Assembly: GCA_024509875.1 (NCBI GenBank)
Contig: JAMPIV010010589.1
Coordinates: 310,001-374,000, forward strand
Source: Oreohelix idahoensis
Taxonomy: Eukaryota; Mollusca; Gastropoda; Stylommatophora; Oreohelicidae
DNA length: 64,000 nucleotides
Reading direction: 5' to 3'
Shown here in pieces: positions 31,394 through 45,345 of this stretch. Under the pieces are notes generated by a model, which was not told where the DNA came from, did not search any database, and saw only the letters and a program-made list of their open reading frames with translations. The translations under genes and the position numbers were made by a program. Numbering within the stretch: the first letter of the stretch is position 1; each line of letters opens with the position of its first letter.

Positions 31394-32634
31394 TAGAACA
31401 TCTGTATTCGGATGCACCTGTATTCGTAAAATCCAGTATTCTGAAAAAAATTTGGAGAAAAAAATGTACCGTTATTCGCAAATGTCGCTATATTTGGAAC
31501 GGCTTGGAAGAAGATTTGATTGGGGAATACAGCTTCATTAAAACTAAATTTTTACCCCCTAACACAACCCCTCTAATCCAACCCATGGATCATCAGGTCA
31601 TTGCTAACGTTAAAAAACTGTACACAAAATTCCTGTTTCAAAGATGCTTTGATGTGACCAATACCTCAATTCTTACCCTCAAAGATTATTTGAAACACCA
31701 CTTCAATATCCTCCACTGTCTGAGGATAATAGATAAAGCATGGGAAGAAGTTTCTTTGAGGACACTGAACTCTGCCTGGAAGAAATTGTGGCCAGATTGT
31801 GTGGAAGGCAGAGACTTCAAGAGTTTAGAGCCCGAGGGTGTGGTGGATGGAATTGTGCAAATAGGCACTCACTTAGGATTGGAGATGAACAATGAAGACG
31901 TAGAAGAGTTGTTGGAGGATCACAGGCAGGAGCTCACCACAGAAGACCTGCAAGCCTTATACAAGGAGCAGCAAGCAGAAACTGTAGCTGATATACTTTC
32001 TTCTTCAGATGATGATGACAAGGGAGCCAAGGTTTCCACTGGGGAGATTAATGAATTGCTTTTTCATTGGGCTAAAACACAGAACATAGTGGAGAAATGG
32101 CACCCTAACATTGCTGTAGTGAATAGAAGCAACAATATGTACGATGACAATGTGATTACACACTATAATAAAATTTTGAAAAGTAAGGAGAAACAGTCAA
32201 AACCCGACAAGTTCTTTACCCCAGCAAAGAGGCAGAAAAGAGCCACAACATCTGAAGGGCAGTTACCTGATGTTTTTATGGAAGGTGACTCCCCTTCCAA
32301 ACAATAATCTCCCTCCTCCACATCACTTCCTCCACACCATCATCACTCCTCGGTAAAGATAAGATTCATCCTAAATTTTCATTTTTATTTGTACAATATT
32401 TCATTATTAATGTTGTTATAGGGTTCATGTTTGATTTTTTGCTTGTACATGTTATTTTACAAATTTAATTAACCAATATTTTGACTTAAAAATGGTTTGT
32501 GAACTTTCGGGGTCTGGAACGAATTAATCCAATTTACATTATTTCCTGTGCAAAAAATTGATCCAATATTGAGAAAATTCAATATTCAGAACACTCTCAG
32601 GAACCAATTAATTCTGAATATAGAGGTTCTACTG
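31391..32634 (+). mobile_element. Internally deleted Tigger-type transposon
   Basis: The left end starts CAGTAGAACATCTGTATTCG at 31391, right after TA of the microsatellite. The right end finishes with the complement of CAGTAGAACCTCTATATTCA at 32634, so the ends are imperfect inverted repeats of the Tigger type. Only about 120 bp of 5' sequence remains before the transposase C-terminal half begins, so the promoter-proximal half of the gene has been deleted. The TA expected after 32634 reads TG. Confidence 0.88.
31505..32307 (+). pseudogene. Tigger transposase, C-terminal part only
   Basis: From IKTKFLPPNTTPLIQPMDHQ (third catalytic Asp at 31588-31590) the frame is open to 32307 and includes the acidic SSSDDDD region and a Lys-rich end. 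The DNA-binding domain and the first two catalytic acids are absent. The open frame extends upstream to 31210 only because the mariner TIR, the TA repeat and the Tigger TIR happen to be stop-free; that fused protein is an artefact. Confidence 0.88.
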
Positions 32635-32636
32635 TG

Positions 32637-32670
32637 TGTCTATCTATCTATCTATATATCTATCTATATA

Positions 32671-32721
<51 letters not shown>
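32637..32721. repeat. (CTAT)n/(TA)n microsatellite
   Basis: Tetranucleotide CTAT units grade into a pure TA run, directly after the Tigger right end. Confidence 0.95.
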
Positions 32722-34368
<1,647 letters not shown>

Positions 34369-34576
34369 ATAAAGTTACTATGCCTTCAGGTATGTCATAA
34401 AAGAAGCTAATACCAAGTTGTGCCTGGGACTGGCAACCTCATAATATAAAAGAAGCTGCTACTGAAACCATCACTGCAAGAACATGTACTCTGAAATAGA
34501 CTTCCTCAAGGGGTAGATCATGCCCCATAAGGAGAGAAAAGGATATGATAATGAGGATGAATCAACACGGCTGTAA

Positions 34577-34731
34577 TCTTTACATTTAGTGCCGTCGAGT
34601 ATGTATAATATGTGTATTGAGTTAGGGTTAGGGTTGACCCTAACCTCAACCCTGAACCTAACCCCAACCCCAGCTCTAAATGGTACGAAAATACACATAT
34701 TATACATACTCGATGGCATTAAAGGTAAAGA
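34577..34731. mobile_element. Foldback element with telomere-like core
   Basis: Arms at 34577-34618 and 34690-34731 (42 bp each) are inverted repeats with three mismatches; the shared inner part includes 'cgagtatgtataatatgtgt'. The 71-bp loop contains TTAGGGTTAGGG-type repeats, then their complement (ACCCTAACC, CCTAACCCC), so the loop is itself partly palindromic. This may be a MITE or an interstitial telomere-like foldback. Confidence 0.75.
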
Positions 34732-36759
34732 ATACCGAATGCTGCTGTCTTACTTTAATGGTAAGAAGTTTTGCTCCATTAATAACACCAGTTGTATAAT
34801 AACGGTTAAGACTTAATGTAACATTGTTTACATAATGGCCTGACATTTTCTATCGCGTGAATAGTTAACAAAGAACTTTTTTTTGTTTAAACAGAAGCAG
34901 GTATAAAACTAAGAGGATGCGCAATGAAAAGAGTAATGTAGAACATCTGAAAGAGCAGTAACAGAAAACTGCGTTTGAAGCATCGTGACAGACATGAACT
35001 GAATATGCTGTAAAGAACTTTAATAACTCTAAGCTCTGAAAAGGAAGGGAGGGATATGATTCTGATGTCAACACATTGTCATCTTAGATTTTGTACTCAA
35101 AAGAGGTAATTAATGCTTCTTGCAGTAAATGATGATGATAGTAACTGGCATACAGCTTAAGAAATAGAGTGTTAACAAGCAATAAATCTGCAGACTAAAG
35201 AGAAGTCTAAATATCCAAATCTTTTCTGATTACATTTAGGCTAAAAAAGGGTTAACTATTTAAATATGATATTATAGATGTGATACGTTAAAGCCACTTG
35301 TATCATATTTGAAATGTCTTCAAATTTAATTATTCTAATCTACAGCAAAGAAATATAGGCTAATGAGAAAAAAACTAACAATTTTAAAATTGTTAACAAG
35401 TGGCAGACTAGGTCCCAGAGACCCTGGTCAACAGGGCTACAAACATACAGAATTAAAACTGAGTAACAAAAAGGCCCCTGACTGGTTATCTACACCTTTG
35501 CTGCTGGTCAAAGTAAAACACAAGAGGAACAATCCACTCGCCACGAACCCAGGAGGGCTTCCATAGCATTTTCCGAAAATTTGAAAGATCAAGGGCAAAG
35601 GAGGCAGATAAAGAAAATGTACAATGGCATGCAAATATGACTTCGAAAAAAAAAAAACTAATAATATGAAATGCTCAGGACTCAAAAGGCAGAAAATTCT
35701 AGCTTACTGTTACTTTTTTTCCTGCTTTGACGGCCAGTTAAAAAAAATATAGGCCTATATATAGGCCTAGGCTATATTTACAACTAGAGTAGTATGTTGC
35801 CGAATACGCGACGTTTTGCGTGGGGAGGGGGTGGATTTTTTTCAACAAAATATGACCTATCGTAACAAAAACAGTGACTAAGTATATTGGGGGGGTCGTA
35901 TTTCAATTAGGCTATGCTTAAAAACTGGCTAAGGCTTATTCATCACATGGAGCTACTGTTCATGGGAAAAAAAATAAATAGGCCTACATAGGCCCTATCT
36001 TTTAGAAAAAAATAGACTCCCTATAGGCTTGGCCTAATTGTTCTCTTTCCGAATTTAATTAACTTTAGTTTCATTTCGCATAAGTCCATGCATAAACTCG
36101 TTAATATTTACAGTACTAGTTAGATGAATAAGAAAACCAGATCTTTGTTTTAACAATGTTTTTTTTTTTTTTCATAACCTGCTTAATCATTACCTGGAAC
36201 TCGGAGTGGCTTTTATTAAATGGATGACAGAGACTTACTCTGCTACTTCGCGGATGTTCCCGACATTCGGAGAGGACTATGGGGAATGTTTGTCTAAATT
36301 ACATAACTAATAAAATTATCAGATTACTCAGATCAGATGCAAACTTCGCATCGAAAGTCGAATGCAATGGATCTACAACCGTTTTTGTTTACATCTTAGG
36401 CTTACATTGATGGCACGTCCTCATAGGTTTTCCTTTTTTAGAAAAAAATATCTCGTTCAACCCCTGTAGGGTTATAATATAGTGTAGTGAATTTGAAAAT
36501 TACAAAAATATCATCATTATAACCCATCAAGTGTTCAACGGGATATTTTTTTATGTAAATAAAAAGTTACTTCAGAATAATAATTTTGATTTCCTATATC
36601 AAAATATGGTATCGTCATTCATCTCCACTCAGTCTAGACAAATCACTAATGTAAAATTGTGTGAATGTATCTGTGTATGTCCTCTTCTTACTACAAATAT
36701 AAAAAAAAATTCTCACAATTGCCATGTTGTTATTACAAGGGGTAGAAGTGTGGGAAAGT
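34732..36759. other. Unassigned AT-rich DNA
   Basis: No coding domain or element ends found. 'taggcctatatataggccta' near 35750-35769 is a short palindrome; A- and T-runs are frequent. Possibly an intron or intergenic. Confidence 0.35.
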
Positions 36760-36960
36760 CCGGAGTGACGACACCCAATCCACCAATTATCTGCCATCAT
36801 CACGAGCCCCCCCTTCCCACACTAGACTCCCACTTTCCCATCACAGTCACACCATCAGAGGTCTTTCCTGCCCATCTCTTGATGTTATCCTCCCACTTAC
36901 AGTGTTGTCTTCCCTTTGCACGTTTGCTTCCAACTGTTCTTCCATCATAGTTTTCATCAA
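36760..36960 (-). pseudogene. LINE C-terminal fragment
   Basis: The minus strand reads VGSKRAKGRQHCKWEDNIKR, then WAGKT, like the 'G-R-x-x-x-x-W-x-D-N-I-K-x-W-A' block in the LINE at 41545-42290 (GRQSKSWADNIKEWAG). Short relic. Confidence 0.55.
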
Positions 36961-38077
36961 GGCGTTATTTCTTTTCATATGATAAAAATATTTTATTTGT
37001 CTAGCCTCGATCTCATTCATTAAGTCTCTTTTTCATTCCTTGCGACGCGAGTTGACAACACATATATATGCACACACACGCGTGCGCACTCTCTCACTCA
37101 CACACAAATATAACACTGCTTACAAGTTTAAAATGTATTTTTTTTTTAAAGTCCTAATTGCAGTCGATTTAAAGCATTCAGAAGGTTTATACACTGTCTT
37201 CAATTAGTTCTTAATAGTGATCACTCATGGGGGGTTTGGGATGTCAGGTATTGGTAGTACCTCTGGTGAAGGAGCTGTCATGCCCTTTTCAGGGCAGCTC
37301 GGCCACCTTTGCTCCAAACCTGGCATCCAGCTCTCACCTGTGGCTCCTCGTAGCTGTCAGCATGCGACAGCGGCCACCCCCCGGGAAACGGCTTTGACAG
37401 GCCGGCTATACTAGGTGAGGGTAGCCGACTAGTTATAAACCTTCGGTGAGTTAGGGTCTGCCTACCCATGCATGCGAAGACTGGATTCGATAGACTGCGC
37501 GGAAGAAACCATCTGTTGGTTCAACGGGCATGACGGCGATTACCAGCAATGCGCTGTGGAGCGTAAGGAGAACAGCGAGGCACGTAGAAAGCCCTGGTCA
37601 TCAACTGCACCTGACTTCATCTCCAGTCAGCTTGACTTGTCTTGCCACTGGATTCAGATGGACCCAGGCGAGAGAGTGAGGTTGACGAATTGCGCAACTC
37701 TTCCTCACTTTAAACCAAATCGCTGCGCAAGTCACTCTTTCATCCACTCATCCATCCATTCACAACAAGTCCTGTGGTGATGGGCGAGCGGCGAAGTGGC
37801 AGGCGTGGGTACGCTGGCAGTCGTAGTCGCAGACCTACACACAGGCGGCTCAGGCCATATGGTCGTCTTCCACTGATCGGAGCAGCAGTGGGATTCGGCA
37901 GCCCCCTGAGTGACTGAGCAACCCTCTTTAGGAAAGCACTGCTTACCTCCATGGCATGAGGAAGGGGCTACAAAAGGTGCCTTAAACATTGCCTGCTCCA
38001 CCATTACCTAACCAGCTTACCGCGGTTGGTGGGTACCCTACTTCGGCGGGCGACACACAAGAAAAAGAAAGGACAGA

Positions 38078-38930
38078 TTTTCCCCCCTCATTCTAGGCGC
38101 ATGGAATGTGCGCACTCTCCTTGACAAAGACTAACGCAAACAGACCTGAGAGACGAACTGCCCTGATTGGGAGAGAACTGGCCAGATACAATATTGACAT
38201 AGCAGCACTGAGTGAAACTCGACTTGCAGGCGAGGGCCAACTTTGCGAAAAGGGTGCAGGTTATACATTCTATTGGAGCGGAAGAGGAAATGAAGAAAGA
38301 CGAGAAGCACGGGTTGGATTTGCAATCAAAACAGCAATTGTCGGCAAGTTAGCGGGGCCCCCAAAGGGAATAAATGACCGACTCATGACGGTCAAGATCC
38401 CCCTGCTTTATGGAAGGAAACATGCCACCATGATTAGCGCGTATGCACCATGACAAACCAGGATGACGTCAATGATAAGTTTTACGAAGAACTACATGCA
38501 GTCATTGCATCAGTTCCTAAAGCAAATAAGCTCATCATTCTTGGTGACTTTAATGCAAGAGTAGGCTCAGATAACATCTCCTGGAATGGCACTATCGGAA
38601 AGTACGGCGTGTGTCGCTGTAACAGCAATGGACTTCTTCTCCTCCAGACTTGCGCAGAACATGACCTCCTTGTCACCAACACCATTTTTCGACTTCCTAC
38701 CCGCAACAGGACCTCCTGGATGCACCCTCGCTCAAAGCAGTGACACCTAATTGACTATGTAATTGTTAGGAAGAAGGACAAGCATGATGTCCCGGTGACC
38801 AAGTCCATTTGTGGTGCCGAATGCTGGACTGATCATCGCCTCATTGTGTCTAAACTTAAAATTCGTATCCAACCAGCCAGGCGCCCTCAGGGGAAGAATA
38901 CTCAAAAAAGGCCGGATGTCACCAAACTAC
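38078..38930 (+). pseudogene. LINE endonuclease domain (EEP/APE type)
   Basis: Begins ILGAWNVRTLLDK, then after a frameshift ALIGRELARYNIDIAALSET with the catalytic Glu, the ISAYAP block, a frameshift, ILGDFNARVG with catalytic Asp/Asn, an in-frame TGA just before HLIDYV, and WTDHRLIVSKL with the final Asp-His pair. All active-site motifs are recognisable, so the decay is mostly in frame integrity. Confidence 0.85.
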
Positions 38931-39104
38931 AGAAAACAAAAATCAGTCATTTACTGACACCCTAGAAGACCGTCTCAAATCTCGTAAGACGGCCAAAGTG
39001 TGGAAACAAATTGGGCAGCCCTAAGTGAGTAGATCTACAACACTGCTACAGAGGTCCTGGGTCCCGCCATCAAGAAACAAAATGACTGGTTTGATTAGAA
39101 CTCA

Positions 39105-39431
39105 CGAGCGAACTTTATTTATTTTCAAAAGGTTAAGAATTGTGCATGCAGGCCCGTCTGACATTATGCCCTTCCTCTCTCTCTCTCATCATGTATACTG
39201 CATCCTTTCATCCTCACATTTACTTTAAGCATTATTCAGGCATTTATCATTATAAAAGTAATATAACATCATACATTTGCAATAATCATCATAATTAAAG
39301 TATGTTTTTAAAATAAATTAATGAAATAAATAAATAAAAATGAAAAATAAAGAATTAAAAAAAATAATATTAATAATTAAAAAAAAATAATGAAAATGAA
39401 AAAAAAAAATAATAATAATAAAATAAAATAA
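39105..39431. mobile_element. Retroposon-like insertion in the LINE with target duplication
   Basis: The 327-bp segment is flanked by AACTCA at 39099-39104 and 39432-39437. Its 3' end is A-rich with AAT/AAAAT repeats, a typical retroposed tail. Removing it together with one AACTCA copy brings the flanking LINE codons (NDWFD ... SDDIKKMAE) back into one frame, which supports the boundaries. The family is not recognised; no pol III boxes were seen. Confidence 0.75.
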
Positions 39432-39469
39432 AACTCAGATGATATAAAGAAGATGGCTGAGAAACACCA

Positions 39470-40912
39470 TCTCCATAAAGCATAATTAAATGATCCAAAA
39501 TCTACATCCAAGAAAGACGCATTCAACAACATGCGTAGAATCGTCCAACATAAACTACGCCAGATGCGGAATTCATTGCTGAGTAATAAAGCAGATAAGC
39601 TCCAAGGCTTTGCTGACAGCCATGACTTGAAAAATGTTTACTATGCACTCAAAGCGGTCTATGGTCCAACATCATCAGGATCATTTCCCCTCCTTATACC
39701 AATTTTGGAGGAAACTCAAAAAGCGACTCGTCAACTTTCTAGTGGAAAAGCCCCCGGCCCCGATTCAATTCCTGTTGAGGTCTATAAAGATGGCGGTACA
39801 GTTCTGATAGAGAAACATCACAGCATGATCTTCCAGCTAATGTGGCAGAGTGAAACCATCCCACACAATCTCAAAGATGCGTCAATTATACATCTATATA
39901 AACGTAAAGGTAATCGCCAAGATTGTAACAATCATCGAGGCATCTCTCTATTATCAATCGCTGGGAAGATATTCGCCAGAATCCTTCTGAATCGCCTTAC
40001 GGCTCATCTTGACAAAGGTCTTCTACCAGAAAGTCAGTGTCGATTCCGGAAAGAACGTGGAGCCACCGATATGGTGTTCGCTGCAAGACAGCTACAAGAA
40101 AAATGCCAAGAAAAGCACGGTGACCTGTACACAGCTTTCATCGACTTGACAAAGGCGTTCGACACGGTCAGTAGAGAGGGTCTATGGAAGATCAAAATAC
40201 GGCTGCCCAAAGAAATTTATCACAATAGTGCAGCAACTGCATGATGGAATGCAAGCTAGAGTTCAGGAAAACGGTGAGCTATCGGAGCCTTTCCCCGTCT
40301 CAAATGGAGTTAAACAAGGGTGTGTACTTGCACCGACTCTGTTCAGTATCATGTTTTCTGCTATGCTGACTGATGCTTTCAGAGATGGACACAGGAATCG
40401 ACATCAGATATCGTATTGATGGAAAATTGTTTAACCTTCAAGCAAAAACCAAGGTCAAATCACACACCATCAGGAATCTTCTGTTTGCTGACAATTGTGT
40501 CCTCAATGCTGGCTCAGAGGCTGATCTGCAGCATAGCGTGGATAGATTCTCCGAAGCCTGTTCCAACTTTGGGCTTACCATCAACACGGAGAAAACAGAA
40601 ATCATGTACCAATCAGCTCCTGGCACAATTTATACTGAGCCAATCATCAAGGTAAATGGTGAGAAACTGAATGTTGTGAACAGATTCACATACCTTGGTA
40701 GCACACTATCCCAGAACATCGTCATTGATGACGAGGTTAACACCAGGATCTCCAAAGCCAGCAGCACATTTGGCAGACTATACACCAACGTTTGGCATCG
40801 CAGTGGCATTAGTCTACAGACAAAGCTGAAGGTGTACAGAGCTACAGAGCTACGGTGCTTCCAGTGTTGCTTTATGCATGTGAAACATGGACTATATACA
40901 GGCGCCACATAA
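39470..40912 (+). pseudogene. LINE reverse transcriptase domain
   Basis: Motifs in order: SSGKAPGPDSIPVEVYK, NHRGISLLSIAGKIFARIL, TAFIDLTKAFDTV (first catalytic Asp), NGVKQGCVLAPTLFSIMFSA, and LLFADNCVL, where the second Asp of the usual FADD is Asn. Frame changes occur near 40230 and 40370. The FADN substitution alone would abolish polymerase activity. Confidence 0.9.
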
Positions 40913-41415
40913 AGAAGCTAAACCACTTTCATACAGTCTGTCTCAGGAAGGTAATGAACATCAAATGGCAAGACAAGATCCCGGATACCGCCGTTCTTGA
41001 CAGAGCTGGTATCCCTAGCATCGATACTATTCTGGTGCAGTCACAGATTCGCTGGGCAGGTCATGTAGTCCGCATGCCAGACCATCGACTGCCAAAGATA
41101 CTCTTTTATGATGAGATGCAGAACGGTAAACGCTCTTATGGTGGCCAAAAGAAGCGCTTCAAAGACACGTTTAAGACTTCATTGAAAACCTTTGACATAA
41201 ACCCTGACACATGGGAAGTTGCTGCGCAAGACCGAACTGCTTGGAACACATCTCTTTGTAAAGGTGCAGCAGCAGCGGAACAGCGGAGACAAGATAGACA
41301 AGACCGTGTAATAAAACCTTCACATGAAGCAAACATTCCCTGCCCACCTTGTCCGAGATCTTTCCAGGCCCGCATCAGGCTCACCAGTCACGTTCGTACC
41401 CATAGACTAGCCTGA
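40855..41415 (+). pseudogene. LINE C-terminal region with zinc-finger-like end
   Basis: VLLYACETWTIYRRHIKKL, HTVCLRKVMNIKWQDKIPDT and QIRWAGHVVRM are LINE C-terminal blocks. The last 30 residues contain C-x2-C, then after 12 residues H-x3-H, as in C2H2 fingers. Open to a TGA at 41413-41415; the preceding RT is in a different frame. Confidence 0.85.
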
Positions 41416-41504
41416 CATATTCCTAATAATTGGATGAACAGAGTGGTCTTCATCACCCGTGATGGACGAACAACAATAATGATCACAACGTCCTGTATTT
41501 TATT

Positions 41505-42290
41505 TCATCATCTCATCTCAACCCGTAACCCGTCATGGGTCGTTGGGGTGCCATGGTGGAAGCATCAGCAGACAGGGTCTTTCACTGCTCTCTATCCTCA
41601 GCAATGCTTACAAGCGTGGAAAAACCGTGCCCTGCCCATTCTTTGATGTTATCAGCCCAGGATTTGCTTTGCCTTCCTCTTCTCCGTTTACCTTCGACTG
41701 TTCCCTGGAGGATCGTTTTCGAAAGGAAGTCATGACGAGTTACATGCCCAAACCATGCAAGCTTTCGACGTTTCACTACTGACAAAAGTTGTTCTTGGTG
41801 ACCTGCATACGTGTTTATTTTCTCTCTAACATAGACATTTGTTTTGTGCTCTTTATAGCAAATGCGCAAAATTCTTCTATAACATTTATACTCGAAAGCC
41901 TGAATCCTTCGCTCCGTGTCTGCAGTGAGTGTCCAGCCCTCACACCGATACAAGAGAATAGATAATACTAGTGATTTGTATAACTTGATCTTCACAGGAA
42001 AACTGATGTTACTTTTCCAGATCACATTCAGCCTTGTCAGCTGACGCCAACTCGAGTCTTCTTGATTTCTTTACTTGATCTTCCATCACTACATATAGTG
42101 GACCCCATTTATTTAAAGGTGTTCACTTCTTTTAACTTTTGCCCATTTAACGTAATGTTGATCGGAACATGTTTCTTATGGCTATTCACCAACATCTCGC
42201 TTTTTTTCTATATTAATTTCCATCCCATACGTTCTTGTTACTTTCTCCAGTCTAGGGGTAAGTCTTATATTTAGCTCAGACATAAAACTT
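41505..42290 (-). pseudogene. LINE C-terminal half, opposite orientation
   Basis: On the minus strand: EKSEMLVNSHKKHVPINITL, GSTICSDGRSSKEIKK, SILLYRCEGWTLTADTERR, YKCYRRILRICYKEHKTN, AWFGHVTRH and SWADNIKEWAG. Stops occur near 42112 and 41580. It ends tail-to-tail with the plus-strand LINE at about 41500; both have GAT-rich 3' ends. Confidence 0.85.
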
Positions 42291-42660
42291 TTTTTTTCTT
42301 TCTCCAATATGCCCGAGAAAATAGTGCATGTTTGTATATTAGACGTATTGCCACTTGCGGTGTATAACGTAACTTCACACCCACAATGTGAACCTGTGGG
42401 ACTCTTGCCATTTGTAATAAAAGTTAGTATATAGTGATTGGTGGTGAAATGCCAGGGAGAATGAAGGTCTAGTGGTGTTCTTATAAAACATATTACTTGT
42501 ATGACAAATGAAAGTCAATAAAATATCAAACTAAGCACTCGTTGTTTGTGTTTGCTTCATTATTTTTGTTGTTGATTGGTTTATACTATTTAATGTTGAA
42601 ACTACTATTTTAGGTTAAAGAACAGAAACAATTTGGTAACTCTGATTTGCTCTACTGTAT
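42291..42660. other. Unassigned DNA between LINE fragments
   Basis: AT-rich, no motif seen. Confidence 0.4.
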
Positions 42661-42668
42661 TTACTTAC

Positions 42669-43358
42669 TTACTTAGTCGTTCCCCTTCTACCGTAAGGTG
42701 TAGAGGTTTGGAAGAGAGAGCGCCAGACTATCCTATCGGCTGTCTTCCTCCTGGCCTGGTTCCATTCTAGTCCTCGGTCCTTCAAAGATTGTCTTATGTT
42801 GTCCTCCCAGCGGACTCTGGGTCGTCCTGGGGGTCTGGATCCCTGGCTCTTTGTTTCCCATGCTTGTCGTGGTAGCCGATCTTCTCCCATTCTGCAGACA
42901 TGGCCAAACCATCTTAGTTGGGACTGTTCTACTTGGGTCTGCAGGGGGTGGGATTTTAGGCCTTGACGTATCGTCTGGTTGCGGACCATGTCTCTTCTTG
43001 TTACTTCAACCACCTTCCTCAGATATCTCATTTCTGAGGTTTGGATCTGGCTTTTATGGGTTGTAGTCATTGCCCATGACTCGCATCCATATGTCAAGAC
43101 TGGGACATAGGTGGAGCGGTATACAGCCATCTTCGTTTTCTTACCAACCTCTCTCTCTTGCTGAGGAATCCTCGATTTATGGCCTGAAAAAGTCTCCTAG
43201 CTGCTGCTTTTCGAGTGGCCAACTCTTCTTTGATGCCCCCCTTTCGGTCTATAATAGCTCCAGTTATTTAAAGTGGTCGACCTGCTCCAGGACCTGTTCT
43301 CCCAGCTTAATCTGATGTCTTCTTTCTTCTCGTGATATCACCATGGATTTTGTTTTAG
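42669..43358 (-). pseudogene. LINE C-terminal fragment, second family
   Basis: The minus strand opens with REERRHQIKLGEQVLEQVDH, GAIIDRKGGIKEELATRKAA and, from 43130, MAVYRSTYVPVLTYGCESWA, RYLRKVVEVTRRD, LRWFGHVCRM, SRPPGRPRVRWEDN and ADRIVWRSLF. This is the classic LINE C-terminal block order. The last 153 codons are uninterrupted, with two or three lesions upstream. Confidence 0.87.
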
Positions 43359-43359
43359 T

Positions 43360-43422
43360 GCTCTATTTACAATAAATAAAATGTCTTGGGGTGTCATGGA
43401 TGCCAAAGCTTGGGAACCACTG
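43360..43422. mobile_element. hAT-type terminus (solo 3' end)
   Basis: 'ggggtgtcatgga' followed by 'cttgggaaccactg' resembles the right end of Charlie/MER5-like hAT elements (complement CAGTGGTTCCCAAG). No matching left end is present. Confidence 0.5.
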
Positions 43423-43886
43423 CTTTACATGCTTGCTACTTGAGCTGTAAATCTCATATGGAAGTGTTCCTGGTCTCAACCCTGAGAACCATTTACTTAC
43501 AGTCAGTTAAATGATTACTTAGTTCTATGGTTATGTTATAAACATTCACATACCCTGAAAGTACCACCATAACACAGGATACATGCATATGCACATTCAA
43601 ACATGATATGGATAGTTCAGAAATCATCAGCATGGTGTTTGTATAGAAAGAATATTCCAAGCTGAAAACACTAATTTCCCAATGAAGACAAAGGGATAAG
43701 AAATGTGAACAAGAACACACTTATCAAGTTTGTATGATGGTGATTAAAGAACAATGGAACATTATAAGGAAAAAGGACGTATAAGGACTCCTAGTATTTT
43801 ACCCTGTTCTGCTTAGTTCAGTAATACAAATCCCACAGTAATAATAATGATATACATGAACAATTTAACCTTATCTTGTTTCTATC
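43423..43886. other. Unassigned DNA left of LTR element 2
   Basis: No repeat or coding signal recognised. Confidence 0.4.
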
Positions 43887-43891
43887 ATGAT

Positions 43892-45283
43892 TGTCGAGAA
43901 GGCTGTTTTGAGGAGATAGGACAGCTTGAATGGAATGGAAGAATAAAGATAATAATGTCTTATTGATAGCTTCCGAGGTACCTAAACAGGATATTTTCTG
44001 GACGATAAATTCTTCCTCAGGGATCCTACAAAAGGACTGTGTAAAACACATAAGGTTGAGAAAGAGATTTGGTGTCCAGCCACATTTAAAATATCCCGAC
44101 CCAATAGAAGTTAATTGAATTATGGCTGAGCCCCCAGGGTGTAGATTTATATTTTAAACAAAATACAACCCAAATAAAGTTAACAAGAAAAATAACAACA
44201 GACTCTGTTATGTAAAGTTGAATAAAAGGGTATTGAATCTTACATTTCTTTATATACATATAAATATGAAAAAAAGTTTAGCTCTACTGTTAAAAAAAAC
44301 ACAACTAGTTTGGTCATCACTTGGACCAGAGATCTTTTCTATGGTAGTGTTGCTGGTAGGTGTTAATACTCATCTCCTCAAGGACTGTAGTAGCTGCGGA
44401 GATGATTTTGGTTCGGACTCTCTTGGTTTGGTCTGCCCCAGCAGGTTGGTCTCATAACAGTTAATGGGTTCAGAGGGTGTCAGAGTTTGCTTCCCTGGAC
44501 TCAGTGCACATCACAGATAAGGATGGGGTAAGTCACCTCTGCTGAATGCCTCTTCTGTTTATGGGATGTGTGGTATGGTTACTGGGTGATAGGATATGGT
44601 TGGGTATGATAACCTATTTGATAGGGTATGGTGGGTAAGGGTAATCTTTGGTACCATGGACTTGTACCCTGGACCTGGTTTAGGTATCTGGTAACCGCAA
44701 CCTGGTTTAGTACTGTGTAACCGCAACCTGGGTTTCTACCTTGTAACCGCAACCTGGGTGGATTCGCTCAACGAATTCACTACAACTATTTCGCAACATG
44801 AAATGCCCACTTGGGCCCAGAGTCTGTCTGCTCCGAATGATGGTTACCAGAAGAATGACCGCTTAAAATTCCCTCCTAAAATTCCAGCTGGCTGTTCCGG
44901 GCAGTGATGGGCTGTGTGCAAATTCTGTTCTGGTCCCAGGGGTATCAAGTTACCTTCATTTCAACTCGCACTAGCGTCCATCGTTGCCGGCTGTTTTACA
45001 TGCGTCCAGTTCGTGAACAAACAAAGACGGTCGACTTCCTGTTCGTAGCCTGTTTTTTCCACCTTCCAAGTAGAATGACTTTCGCTGGCGAAGTGAATAA
45101 TTTATTACCTTGGACAGTGAGAATCCTGAGCTAGTAAAATACTGTTAAAGAGAGAGAGAGACTCTTTCATTATAAGAATGAAAAAGTCAACTGAAGGGAA
45201 TTATTTTACAATCTAGCGAGAGATTTTTAAGAAGAAGAAAAAATACAAAGAAGAGAACGTCGGTGAGAAGTCGTCCCACGACA
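43892..45283 (-). repeat. LTR of element 2 (3' LTR)
   Basis: 1392 bp. Contains three copies of a ~30-bp motif with 'gtaaccgcaacctgg' at 44690-44760, possibly protein-binding sites. Lacks the 63 bp present in the other LTR after 'gcttccgag'. Confidence 0.94.
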
Positions 45284-45287
45284 TAAG

Positions 45288-45296
45288 CCCCCTTTT
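45288..45296 (-). promoter_or_regulatory. Polypurine tract of element 2
   Basis: AAAAGGGGG on the minus strand, four bases upstream of the 3' LTR (CTTA between). This is the expected plus-strand primer position. Confidence 0.7.
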
Positions 45297-45345
45297 GAAA
45301 GTTCGGCCAACGGCCAACTAAGTTCGAGCCGACTCTTGTCTTATG

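Larger units (their letters stand above)
37215..41500 (+). mobile_element. Near full-length LINE (APE-type non-LTR retrotransposon), inactivated
   Basis: The element has a GC-richer 5' region (37215-38075), an apurinic-like endonuclease (38078-38930), a reverse transcriptase (39470-40860), and a C-terminal region with a zinc-finger-like end (CPPCPRSF ... H ... H) to 41415. It is followed by a short 3' UTR with GAT/AAC-rich sequence. The endonuclease resembles the LINE-derived craniofacial development protein 2 domain, so RTE/BovB or a related clade is likely but not certain. A 327-bp insertion interrupts it at 39105. Several frameshifts and stops inactivate it. Confidence 0.88.

Noticed and set aside
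31210..32307. A 365-codon open frame running from mariner through (TA)n into Tigger
   Set aside because: The N-terminal part is translated from the mariner inverted repeat, a TA microsatellite and the Tigger end; only the C-terminal part is a real (partial) transposase.
34619..34689. Telomere or chromosome end
   Set aside because: Only a few irregular TTAGGG-like units in both orientations, embedded in unique DNA.
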